A DNA stretch of 64,000 bases. Origin: Annulohypoxylon bovei var. microspora. Lineage: Eukaryota; Ascomycota; Sordariomycetes; Xylariales; Hypoxylaceae. The position numbers and the translations under genes were made by a program. Shown piece by piece: positions 48,477-58,339 of the stretch (positions are counted from its first letter, which is position 1; every line of letters starts with the position of its first letter). The notes under the pieces are model-generated. The model made no database searches. It saw only the letters and a list, made by a program, of their open reading frames with translations, and was not told where the DNA came from. The stretch covers positions 62,001 through 126,000 of the forward strand of contig MU405285.1 of the NCBI GenBank assembly GCA_022836615.1. Direction: 5' to 3'.

Positions 48477-50582
48477 ATGGCTCACATTCCTATCGCTGGC
48501 CGTACATCTATCGGTAGCTTAGACGACGATCAGTTCTACAGTGCATCGTCAAGCCGTATAGATAGTCGACATGCCAGCCTCACAACTGCACCGCGAAACC
48601 TACAAGATGAGACAGTTCATGGCGTGATGCCCTCAGAGCCTCCCATTTCAATCTGTCAGCCTGGTCGCTCCGTTCCCGTCTCACCACCGGAAGTCCAGAG
48701 TCCACCATCGATACGTGCGCCAAAGTCAAGATGGGCCATTCCTTTTTCTCTGCGTCATCATCACAATCCTAAACATCGTCATTTTTGTCCGAAACCACTA
48801 GGCCGCCGTTTTCACAGAGCATTATACGGCACATCGGACAGTATTCCGTTACTCCAACCACTCACAAGCGAATCGGGCATAGATACGAACGATTTTGCGA
48901 GACCCCTGATCTCGTCTCCGGCGTCTCCGGTTGTGGATCGTTGGAGCTCGGTGTACACCGGAAGCCATTCTCCTTGCTCGGAAAGATCATACTCATCGGT
49001 TGACCCAATTAGCATCAATAAGCAAGGAACAGATGCCATTGTTTCTACTATCCGAGCCTACTTGTCCAGTAGAAAGCACGATGGTTGTTCGCCGCAGATA
49101 GGGGTATCAACTACCAACGAGAATTACCCCCCTTTGAAGCTGCAAACAGGCCAGACCTCTCTTCGAGAAGGATTTTTGCGCCCTAGTGAAACGGCAGAGG
49201 ATAATTTCTTAGTCACGACAAACGACATTGCGGGAATCTTAGATATCGTGATCGCTGGCATTCGCTGCATTCACCGTGGCGACGCCGCAGCCAAATGTCT
49301 CTCGATGCTGTTGCCCAAGGAATCACTGCCAAAGCCTTCCCCTAAATTCAAAGCAATCGTTCCTGGATCGGCAAGTATTGCTGATCCTGCCACCACAATC
49401 AGCTCGGTTCAACCTTCATTTAGCATTGCCGGATGTTCTGGTAATCATAGACACCAACTCGATGCCTCGAGAACCACGTTCATCTCTCGACAGAGCATTA
49501 CCGAAGTTACTTAGGGGAGATCCTCGGATAATGCGATCCAAGAGGCAGGCAGGGAGCTTTACGCGAGCATCTCCGAATCGCTAGAGGTCGCCCATAATAC
49601 GTCTTCCCGACGTTCATCTTTGATTACTTCCAAGTTGCCGTCCCCAAAAGATCCAATATGGGTGAGACCTAAACTTAGTTCTCCGACTGAAGAATCAAGT
49701 CATATGCCAGAACTTAATTCTCGGGATCAGAGGCGTTCGGCATCCGAGCCGGTCAGCCCCAGAGCATCTTTCGGGGACCTCAAATCTCTAACAGGCCGTC
49801 ACCGTGATGGCTCAATGACTTGCTTCCCGAAACTTCTTTCAAGGTCGTCTACGACCGACTGGCTGACACCGTTGGGCTTATTCGGAGAATCTAACCTATC
49901 CAAAGATAAAGCAACGGTTCCAGACCTCTACGTTCTTGGTATCGACGCACACTCCGGTGCAAATGTTTCCAGGTCTTTAGAAATTCTCGAGGAATCACCA
50001 CGTGAAACACCGGCTCCAATTGACGTTCCGATTACCGAGTTCCCCTTCCAGCCCTCCATCCCGCAGTGGCCCACGCAAGCGAATGGAGGACTCGAGGCGC
50101 ACACCACCAAAACAGGCTCCGCGATTGGCGTCTCTTCGCATCGACGTAAAAGCAGTTTCAAGCCAATCGAAGCACCAAACCCAATCCCGCTCCCGCATCC
50201 AAACCATGATCTCCTAGACACATTGCGCCGATACAGCTTCATGCCCATATCGGACCAGACGCCGGAGAGCATCCGTGAGGCATCACCCCCGGCTCGAACC
50301 TGGGCCGAATTGCCACTACGAGAGGAAGGAGGAAGGAAGCACTCGTCCCAAGAATTACTGCAAGAGATCCTTGACAGAAAGCCGGCATCGAAAAGGTCAT
50401 CGCGAAGATCGTCGCGAAGACCCTCGTACATTAACATCCAGGGCCGAAACAGAACGAGTACGGGAGCATCGCGGAGGAGTGGGCTTGATCGCATGTCTTG
50501 CTCGGAAGATCAGACGCCGCATATATGTATGGACGAGCAACTGACGCCTCTATCGGGCTCCGAGACGGCTTGGTTTGAGTAA
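48477..50582 (+). CDS. Ser/Pro-rich uncharacterised protein, frame interrupted by one in-frame TAG
   Basis: One continuous frame of 702 codons runs from ATG 48477 to the stop at 50582 except for a TAG at 49512-49514. Both halves look coding: low-complexity Ser/Pro/Arg sequence with conserved-looking islands such as AEDNFLVTTNDIAGILDIVI and DPATTISSVQPSFSIAG before it, and GRELYASISESLEVAHN after it. Two readings fit. Either TAG is a nonsense change of TGG (…SITEVTW…), consistent with a RIP-type TG-to-TA change, or it sits in an unspliced 108-nt intron, 49441-49548 (GTAATC...GGCAG), which keeps phase. I do not recognise a function. The arginine-rich KRSSRRSSRRPS block is near residue 650. Confidence 0.65.
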
Positions 50583-50939
50583 GGTATGTCGACCGATGGG
50601 ATTACCCACCTAGGTAGATTGATGAAATAAGAATGGCTTCTTCGAGTTACATGCCTCTCCGCCCGTGCAAGTTGAATATGTTAGAATTACCACTAAGATT
50701 CACGACGAGACTAACAGGCATATTATACAGAGTTATGCTTCAACGAATATCTTTGCATGGATAAGTATATAATTAAAGGTCTATTTTTCAGTAGTACCAG
50801 ACTCGATTCAACAACCCATCACGCCTTTCCTGCGCGCATCAAGCCCGTATAATATCAACACAGCGAATTGTACTCCATAGCATCATATTCATCAATCCCC
50901 CCTCCCTTTCCCCTTGCCATATATAGGTAGACAGGCACT
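50583..50939. other. Short convergent spacer
   Basis: Holds 3' untranslated DNA. No gene or repeat is visible. Confidence 0.5.
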
Positions 50940-51212
50940 TCACCGCTTCCACTGCCCCGCGTTCTCGACCCCCTTCGACACACTCTCGGCCCCGTTCTGC
51001 ACCCCCGTGCCGACGGACCCCAACGCGTCGCCGACGGGCTTGCCGGCCGACCCCGTGGCGCTCGTGACGGTGTCGCCGAGCCCGCGCCCCGCGGCGCCCA
51101 CCACGTTGCCCGCCGTCCGGCTCACGCCCCCGGCCACGTTGCCCACGGTGCTGGTGACGAACTTGGCGGCGCCCGTGACGCCTGAGTTTTGGGAGTTGCT
51201 TTCTAGAGGCAT
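50940..51212 (-). CDS. Small Gly/Val/Thr-rich LEA-like protein, 90 residues
   Basis: A single-exon ORF with amphipathic repeat-like sequence: VTGAAKFVTSTVGNVAGGV, TAGNVVGAAGRGLGDTVTSA and ending GVENAGQWKR. Such small, hydrophilic, glycine-rich proteins are widespread in filamentous fungi and look like late-embryogenesis-abundant proteins induced under stress or during sporulation. That role is an analogy and not demonstrated. Codon usage is strongly GC-rich compared with the flanks. No signal peptide or membrane segment is seen. Upstream DNA up to 51400 is purine-rich on the plus strand, which fits a pyrimidine-rich fungal promoter. Confidence 0.82.
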   Translation of the reverse strand: MPLESNSQNSGVTGAAKFVTSTVGNVAGGVSRTAGNVVGAAGRGLGDTVTSATGSAGKPVGDALGSVGTGVQNGAESVSKGVENAGQWKR

Positions 51213-51928
51213 GTTGGGGTGTGGGTAGGTAGTTGGTTTGGTGGATAGGTAATAGTAGTAGGTAGCGGAAGTATAGATGTAAATTTGGATGGTTTGGTAG
51301 ACTTGAGATTTAGGGATTTGAAGAATTCAAGTTCAGGAGGTTTCAAATTCAGGAAATTAGTATGTTAGAGGTATTTTTATACTTCCCATCCGCGCTGATG
51401 CCCCCTACGTAGACGTGTAACATCAATTGATATTGGATGAGATGTGACGTCATTGACCTCAGCGAAGGCGCCGTCCACGTAAGGTCAGTGACGTCATGGC
51501 AGCGCTGTCCCACGACGACTTGAAGAAGGTTCCCTGTTACTTCGTATGTGTAACATGAAATCTATCAGATTTTTAACACTTAATTACCTAATAAGTACTG
51601 CCTGATCCTAATTGGTTAACAATGCACAATGATACACCTTGGATGAGTTGAGCAACAGCCGACGTCTTTAACTCTCCACTATCGCATCCCAGATATAAGT
51701 CTATATTTAAACCTCTTAGCTCCTTCGTTAGTAACTGATTCATATGTTCGCTGAAAGTGTTACTAATAAGTCGGGATACGGAACATACTAGCACCAGACA
51801 TCTATCCATATAGTTAGGAGATTAGATTAGTGGCAGTCGGACCTAAATATCGCCGCTTTGTTGCGACTATGCTGTGCGATCTACTAGAATACTTTAACAC
51901 CGATACTACCCAATTTAGGTAAGTATTA
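51213..51928. other. Intergenic region before the pogo-like element
   Basis: Promoter of the LEA-like gene followed by mixed DNA. A 73-residue minus-strand ORF at 51588-51809 has no motif. No gene is recognised. Confidence 0.5.
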
Positions 51929-52831
51929 AGTTCAAGGGGGGAGTTTTCGAGGGGGGGGAGTATTCAAGAACCCCACTTTTGTGGGCAGATATTAGGATAT
52001 TTACGGTATAGCGCGGTACATTGGGAGCTAAGAAATAAATTATCAATTTCTAATTGGTCTAGCTGGCTTAAATTGCCATTCTAAGCATAGGTCTTCAAAA
52101 TCAGCCAATTGGGTTTGCTTACTAGACCTAGCTAGGTCTAGTACCTTTGCCATTTCCTCCCTAGTGCGCATAATATCCTTAATTTGAATGAAATGCTTAT
52201 TCGGGTCTCCTTTAACCTTTTTCCGTTTAGCGCGTTTTGATTCGAGCTTTTCCTGCTTGCGTTGATTTTCGGTTCTAGCCAATCGGCATGAGCTTACGTT
52301 AAGAGCTTTCTCCGCTTTTTCAAAAACGCGTCGTTTGATTGGATCGTTTAAAAAGGATGGGCAAAGGTTTTTGTACAGCTCTGATGATGTCACGCGACCC
52401 TTTCGGAGTAGCCAACCAATCAACGGGCTTGTTTGGCGGGGCGTTGTGGGGGTTCTCGGCTGATCTTCGGTTAAGCGTTGTTGAGAGATGTGGGCTTTTC
52501 GAGCTGAATGACGGCCTTTGATTCGGTCTCAAAAAGTGGATTTGAGAACGCCCCAATCAGCGGCAGCTTTAATAATAGAAACATTATGATTGGTCACGGC
52601 ATTAATTATTTTTTCGAGCGCTGATTGGGTGTAAATGGTTTTATAATCTATGTTATAAAATAAAGCATTTTAATTGGTTAAAAATGATTAAAAAATAAAA
52701 ATAAAAAACTTAAAAAAATACATCGAAAAAGGTGGCCCGTGAAACAATCCAAGCATTTTATTGGTCGAGGTCTGCCCACAAAAGTGGGGTTCTTGAATAC
52801 TCCCCCCCCTCGAAAACTCCCCCCTTGAACT
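51929..52831. mobile_element. Tc1/mariner (pogo/Fot1-type) element with perfect 61-bp TIRs, 903 bp
   Basis: The first 61 bp (beginning AGTTCAAGGGGGGAG and ending GTGGGCAGA) are identical to the reverse complement of the last 61 bp. TA flanks both ends (51927-51928 and 52832-52833), the target duplication of Tc1/mariner-type transposons. The TIRs are unusual in carrying G6 and G8 runs. Inside is a minus-strand transposase relic. At 903 bp the element is too short for a full transposase of about 500 residues, so it is a non-autonomous deletion derivative. Perfect TIRs without RIP-like changes suggest recent mobility or a single-copy state. Confidence 0.88.
52043..52530 (-). pseudogene. Fragment of a pogo/Fot1-like transposase C-terminus, frameshifted
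   Basis: Two overlapping minus-strand frames. The upstream one reads WLATPKGSRDIIRAVQK, like the TPK…R motif after the DDE domain of Fot1/pogo transposases. The downstream one (52423-52043) reads NDPIKRRVFEKAEKALNVSS and KRAKRKKVKGDPNKHF, matching the helical, basic C-terminal tail of the same family. The change of frame falls near 52375. There is no DDE catalytic core here, so the fragment is inactive. The family call rests on remembered motifs. Confidence 0.6.
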
Positions 52832-52833
52832 TA

Positions 52834-53369
52834 CTTGCATTTCCTAGACGTGTATGACAATCCAACGGCTTTTACGAGTTTAAGCCCTGGTAACCATGTC
52901 AATTGGATGACAAATTTGGTTACACTTGATGTAGGAAATAACATTTCGTTGCTCAATTCTAAAGTTTATCAGTCATACGCGAATAGGAGGGAGATAGATA
53001 TTTCGGCAGGTACCTTCTGATCGCAGATTAGAACGGCCTCCATACAGGTAGGTACCTACCTACGTATGTATACCTAGGAATGCGGGGCTTCAGCTTCTCT
53101 TCCCGTTCTCCCAAGGCCCTAGGCTCAACTTGAAGCCACCAGAGCTACCAGAACCACTTACATTCTCCCGGGAATGCCACTCCTCTTTTCTCCGCTTCCC
53201 GGAACAGCGGTATTTAAGCCAGCCACTTTCACCGTCGTCAACACTCTCCTAACACTCTCCTAACACTCTAACCTCTCCTGTACCCCCAAATTGGCTATAC
53301 GACCAAGCAATCACCCCGTCACGCAAACTACTCCGGCCTCTATCCCCAACAGCTCCGACACTCGGCAAG
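52834..53369. other. Promoter region of the EthD gene
   Basis: Contains AGGTAGGTACCTACC near 53047, a perfect palindrome of the motif dispersed through the window, then a CT-rich leader before the EthD start. No gene is seen. Confidence 0.55.
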
Positions 53370-53681
53370 ATGGTGGCTGTCATATGCATCGCCTACAAGA
53401 TGGGCGCCAAGTTCGACCTGGACTACTACCTCAAAACCCACATGCCGCTGGTGCAGAAGGCCTGGGCAAGCTTCGGCCTCAAGAGCTGGAAGGTCGCCCA
53501 CTACACCAACCCTGACTCCGCGTACGTCGTCCAGGCATGGCTCGAGTTCGACGAGATGTCTCAGTGGGACAAGGCCAGCACCGCTCCCGAGGCCGAGCCG
53601 GTTTTTGCCGATATCCCCAACTTCACCAATGTGTCGCCGGACAAGCTATTTGGCACCCTTGCCGGATCTGCGGTTGTGTGA
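53370..53681 (+). CDS. EthD-domain protein, 103 residues
   Basis: A single-exon protein of the EthD (dimeric alpha-beta barrel) family, of usual length (about 100). Marks are the start MVAVICIAYKMGAKFDLDYY, LKTHMPLVQKAWASFG (the conserved HMPL segment) and the C-terminal DIPNFTNVSPDKLFGTL. EthD proteins first appeared beside ether-degrading P450s in Rhodococcus; in fungi they are small proteins of uncertain role, some with cyclase- or isomerase-like activity. The long CT-rich stretch upstream fits a well expressed fungal promoter. The next gene is a convergent oxygenase pseudogene, and there is no evident P450 nearby. Confidence 0.9.
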   Translation: MVAVICIAYKMGAKFDLDYYLKTHMPLVQKAWASFGLKSWKVAHYTNPDSAYVVQAWLEFDEMSQWDKASTAPEAEPVFADIPNFTNVSPDKLFGTLAGSAVV

Positions 53682-53997
53682 GGGGGCATGTTAAACTTAT
53701 GAGTGGCAGGGTATTTGAGTTCTTGTCTGGGGATCGTTGGCTAGCTTGTGAGCGGAACGCCCGGGAGGTTGTGATATTTTGTGTTTTCGGTACGGGGAAG
53801 CTGAGTGGATGAGATATGACCTCCTATTATCTTATGTCACCTACCAAGGCATATAGGTATATTTACAATACTTAACGGGACAGCTATTCTGAACCCTGAT
53901 TAGTCTTGAAGACCGTACGCACCATCAAGATGAACGCTTATAACCTATCGCTGCTAGAGAATAGTTGACTTAGCTTGATTTCTACCAGCTAGTCATA
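53682..53997. other. Convergent 3' spacer
   Basis: No gene or repeat visible. Confidence 0.5.
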
Positions 53998-55167
53998 TCA
54001 GTCATAATACTTCTGATTCACACCAGCGATAATCTCCGTCTCCCGCTGATCCACCAACCCAGTGCGAAACCTATGATCCTTCGCGATCCGCGCCCTCGCC
54101 CACTTCTCCGCAGTGACATCACGCGCGAACTTCTCGGTCTCCGACTGCAGCCCGAGGCGCCGCAGCAGCGGGCTCGCGACGGGCTTAAGCAGTATGTCCG
54201 CCTCGGGGCGCGCGAAGTAGATCAGGCTCAGGCGCGGGCGGCGCGCCTGGTCCTCGGGCGGGCGCACGACGCGGTGCACGGTGCTCCTCAGGTAGCCGGC
54301 GCTCAGGAACTGCAGCGCGTCGGCGACGTTGACGACGATCGCGCCGCCACCCGCCCGCCGGCGCCTGCACCTGCAGCCCCGCCACCGGCTGGTGGAACAG
54401 GAACGTCAGCGTGTTGTAGTCCGTGTGCCCCTTCGCCCAGACGTTGCCCGCCTGCGCGTCCGCCGCCGCGGTGCGCGGGTGGTACTTCATGTACCGCAGG
54501 TACTCGAGGCCGTGCGCGGCGTACCGGTGGCGCTCCGCGAGGTAGTCCTCGTCGATCTCGAGCACGTGGGCGAACAGCCGCAGCAGCGGGAGCAGGACGC
54601 TGTTGTGGATCTTGAGCGAGAAAGCCCTGATCTCGTCCCAGTGGTCCTGGATGAGCTGCGGGTGCGGCCGCTCGTGCTCCGGCGTGAATTTGGGGATGTT
54701 GTAGCGCTCGTCGTTGTCGCGCGTGGCGAGCTTCCCCGTGGACTGCGGCTTGTAGCCGCGGAAGTCCCCCTTGGCGGTGTCGCAGGCGTACTTCAGCTTT
54801 TCCTCCAAGGGCAGCTCGAAGAATGCCTCGCACAATGCGTATTGGCGCCTCACTTGCTCGTCCGAGAAGCCGTGGCCGACGACGTAAAAGAAGCCCGTTC
54901 TTTAGTTAGCCATCTTTCTCGTGAGTGGACTTTTGGTCTCACCATTTTTATTGATGAACTGTAGGACTTGCTCCGCGAGTGCCTGCTTGCCTCCTGGTTG
55001 GTCCAGCTTGGATATATCAAGCGCTTCTAGCTCTGCATATTCCACTGTTTGGATTGTTATTAGTACTTGAACATTGCGTATTTTGGGGCATGTAGGTACA
55101 TACATTGTTCCTTGGTCTCATTTGGATACTCGTAGGATAAAGGGGCTTCCATCCGAGACGGCGACAT
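53998..55167 (-). pseudogene. 2-oxoglutarate/Fe(II) oxygenase (isopenicillin-N-synthase-like), apparently broken twice
   Basis: Exon 1 (55167-55104) and exon 2 (55044-54943) are correctly spliced and end INKNG. The next family segment, GFFYVVGHGFSDEQVRRQ, needs an acceptor at 54895, but the sequence there reads AACGG. The nearest AG, five bases earlier, shifts the frame. The body is clear: RDNDERYNIPKF, the iron ligands HTD in KGHTDYNTLTFLFHQ and His in STVHRVV, and the 2OG-binding RLS in RPRLSLIYFARP. Between PAGGWR and GAIVVNVADALQFL (about 54345) the frame shifts and about five residues usual for the family are missing. Sequencing or assembly error in this very GC-rich stretch is an alternative to true decay. 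The substrate is unknown. Confidence 0.7.
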
Positions 55168-56026
55168 CTTTCATTATGTGCCGTAGATTGTGTATAACTA
55201 ATTAATAGTATCTTCGACCTCGTAGATAAATACTTCATCTATATGATTTTGGTTGTCGGTACACTCCAGTTGAGCGGGGAACTTGAACTCTTATTTGATC
55301 CTACATCGCAGATATCTCTACACGGGATTGGACGAATGGAGTCCATATAAAATGATGCCATTATGAGCTGTGAAGGCTAAACCGCGACTACGACTCTTTG
55401 GGCAACAGGAAACACCATATGATATAGAAAATGTTATAAACGTCTGGAGGATTCAAACTCACACTTTCCATAAACTACCACGACTGGACGTCATTCGACA
55501 CCGAACTATGCGCAAACCCCATCCATCTCCTTAGATCAGTTGAAACTGAAATAAAATAACTCGTGTGATAATGTTGATACCTAATCCTACATTTACGCAT
55601 TGTTTTTTATAAATTAGCTGATTTTTGTAATAAGATAGGTTCGCGTCTAGGATTCTAGATGAAGAGAAGCACCAAAAATCTTCAACCCCTATTTAGAACT
55701 TTTAGTTAGAACGTTAGCGCACCCGAAGGAAACATTTGAACCTCGGCACCAATCGGAGAATTAAGTACGTACCCCGAGTAAGTAAGCTTATGTACCAGGT
55801 TACCTAAGACAGTCTGAAATAAAACACCAACAAAAACTTTGGACTCTTACTGGAGACTCAATTGTACGCAGCAAAAACCATCATGACCAAACAATAAAAC
55901 CAAGGTCGTTTCTAAATGATGGCCGCGGTTCAATTCTTTCCTCCTAAACTTCTTAGTGATCATTTAAACCGAGACTAAAAATTAATCGCATTTTTTCCCC
56001 CTTCAAATTGAATCCAATCAACACAA
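55168..56026. other. Divergent promoter region
   Basis: Upstream DNA of the oxygenase and of PanB, AT-rich. No gene is recognised. Confidence 0.5.
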
Positions 56027-57104
56027 ATGGCGCATTACATGTCTAGATCACGTGCCTTACTGCCATGCCGGGTCATGCAGTCAAATGCAAGCATTGTCTT
56101 CGCAACTACGAAACCATTGCCGTCGCTGTGGCAGCGGCAAAGATCACTGCAACTAAGATGGAGTTCCCACTCGCCTCTAAGCATATCCTCAGATCCTCCC
56201 AGGAAGAAAGTGACCGTAGGAAGTATCCGGTCTTTGTATAAAAGGGGGGAACCCATCACTGTCATGACTGCGCATGATTTTCCCAGTGCACATGTCGCCG
56301 ATGCTGCGGGAATGGACATCGTACTAGTCGGCGACAGTCTAGCAATGGTCGCATTGGGTATGCAAGATACCAGCGAGGTGACGGTTGAAGATATGCTCCT
56401 TCATTGTCGATCGGTGGCCCGTGCAACCAGGGCTGCCTTCACTGTAAGATCACACGTAACTTCGCCGACGTAAGAGACTAATTAAAAATAAGGTCGGAGA
56501 TCTTCCTATGGGGTCATATGAAATCTCACCGGAGCAAGCCCTAGAGACGGCCATACGATTCGTCAAACATGGTCGCATCCAAGGCATCAAGCTAGAAGGT
56601 GGAAAAGAGATGGCTCCAACCATTTCGAAGATAACCCAAGCCGGTATACCTGTTCTGGCACATGTCGGTCTCACACCTCAACGCCAGAATTCCCTTGGGG
56701 GTTTCAAAGTCCAGGGAAAGACATCGAAAGGCGCGATGAGCGTTCTAGAAGATGCGCTAGCTGTTCAAGAAGCCGGTGCCTTCGGCATGGTTTTAGAAGC
56801 TGTTCCGGCGGAAGTCGGCAGTATCATTACCCAGAAGCTTTCTGTTCCAACCATCGGCATCGGTGCTGGAAATGGGTGTTCTGGCCAGGTGCTCGTCCAG
56901 GTCGATATGTCCGGAAACTTCCCACCCGGCCGCTTCATTCCCAAATTCGTGAAACAGTATGGTAATGTGTGGGCGGAAAGTCTCCGAGCAATCGAGTTGT
57001 ATCGAGAAGAGGTGAAAACACGGCAATACCCAGCCAAGGAACACACTTATCCCATTCCTAAGGAAGAACTAGAGGCGTTCGCAAGGGATGTTGAGAAGCT
57101 ATGA
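56027..57104 (+). CDS. panB: Ketopantoate hydroxymethyltransferase (3-methyl-2-oxobutanoate hydroxymethyltransferase)
   Basis: Two exons (56027-56443 and 56493-57104) give 342 residues. The enzyme adds a hydroxymethyl group from methylene-tetrahydrofolate to alpha-ketoisovalerate, the first committed step of pantothenate and CoA synthesis. Signature stretches are ITVMTAHDFPSAHVADAAGM, VLVGDSLAMVALG (Mg2+-binding Asp), GIKLEGGKEMAP, VLAHVGLTPQ and PTIGIGAGNGCSGQVLV. The N-terminal 45 residues are basic and Ser-rich without acidic residues (SRSRALLPCRVMQ), fitting a mitochondrial targeting peptide. The intron is 49 nt (GTAAGA...AAG). It is homologous to yeast ECM31. The gene after it, ATG12, is convergent. 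Confidence 0.95.
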
Positions 57105-57248
57105 TGCGATGTCCCTCTCTCGATTGAGTTTCATGTCATACCAGAAGGCTCTAGAGGACAAATGGTGTAAATTCTTCTTTTTGGGTTTACTGCATCAGCA
57201 TGAATAGGTGTTAGGCGGTATCATGGAGAGTGTATTATTAACAGCCAC

Positions 57249-57744
57249 TCATCCAAATGCAGGGGTGATTGAGTAAACCACAATCAACTGATCGTTTGAG
57301 TCTTTAAAGCACTACTTGAGAAATTAGTATTTCATAGATATCCCTAGTAAATAAGAATGCGCGTACCCTATGCAAGTTGCCGACAATTTCGTCTAGAGCA
57401 GGAGCAAATGCGCTATTGACGTAGAGAAATAAGCCATCCGTCGGATTAAGCCGCAACGCTTTGCGCAGGTGAGACACGACGGCTTCAAACTTCTGCGTCG
57501 CGCCTATACGCCGCACCTCGCGCTTGAGCTGAGGGGCAGATCCGACAGCTTTGAAACGAATAAGAATCCGTTCCTGTTCAAATTCGCCGGCACTTGAAAG
57601 AGCTGAACTGGCGTCTTGAGGCAAAGCTGTAAGAACGGCTGAAGCAGTCATGGTGAGTGGGAGTTCCGGTGATGCTGGTCGGTCCGGAATGGGGGAGGCC
57701 GGAGGCGATGGGGATGGCTGCTCGGGTACGTCTGGAAACTCCAT
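57249..57744 (-). CDS. ATG12: Ubiquitin-like autophagy protein ATG12
   Basis: Two exons (57744-57367 and 57311-57249) give 146 residues. The disordered Pro/Ser-rich N-terminus is followed by a ubiquitin-like domain: ILIRFKAVGSAPQLKREVRR, FEAVVSHLRKALRL, LFLYVNSAFAPALDEIVGNL. The second exon supplies HRCFKDSNDQLIVVYSITPA and ends Phe-Gly. The C-terminal Gly is the residue activated by ATG7, transferred by ATG10 and conjugated to a lysine of ATG5. The resulting conjugate, with ATG16, promotes ATG8 lipidation. The 55-nt intron (GTACGC...GTAG) removes a stop reached by the unspliced frame. Confidence 0.95.
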
Positions 57745-58339
57745 CTTGCGTCATATATTTTCCTGTGTATTGTAGCGAGTGTTTATACGCATAAATGGGT
57801 CGATTCAGTAGAAAAATCCCGACTTGTCGCAGGTGGGTGATAAGGCCGAATGTGGTTTCGAGGTAGAAAAGCAACAGGGCAGATCGGAACCAGGCAGGAT
57901 CAGCAAGCAAGCCACATTTGCGACGTGGCTTAGTCTGAGGCTAGTGTACCGCGGTTCTGTGACCCACCATGTGTAACAACTTCCCCCCTTTATCTCCCCC
58001 TTTATTTTCATCCCACCAATAATTGACTTCAGAATGCAACAAAGATGTGATGCAATTTTCGGTGCTCATAAGACATCATTAAGCTATTCCTGATTGTATA
58101 AGTTGCACTTTTCATGCAGTAATCTCTCACGAGTTCACATCAAGCATTTGCCTAGGTAGATAACTAACTGCATAATGGCATCAGAATGTCATCCTACCAA
58201 CATGTGCGCTCCTCGCTAAATCTTGGTTGGTGCGTTAAAATAAGTGCAGATGGCAATGTATATCATGAAATCTAAGGCAACTACTTAAGTATCCGTTTAC
58301 ATTCTAGAATCTTACAGAAACTCTCTCGATACAACTTGC
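57745..58339. other. Intergenic region upstream of ATG12
   Basis: Upstream of ATG12 and at the 3' end of the methyltransferase gene. No gene is visible. Confidence 0.5.

Noticed and set aside
54073..54964. Two long plus-strand ORFs
   Set aside because: Antisense shadows of the GC-rich oxygenase; Arg/Ala-rich without motif.
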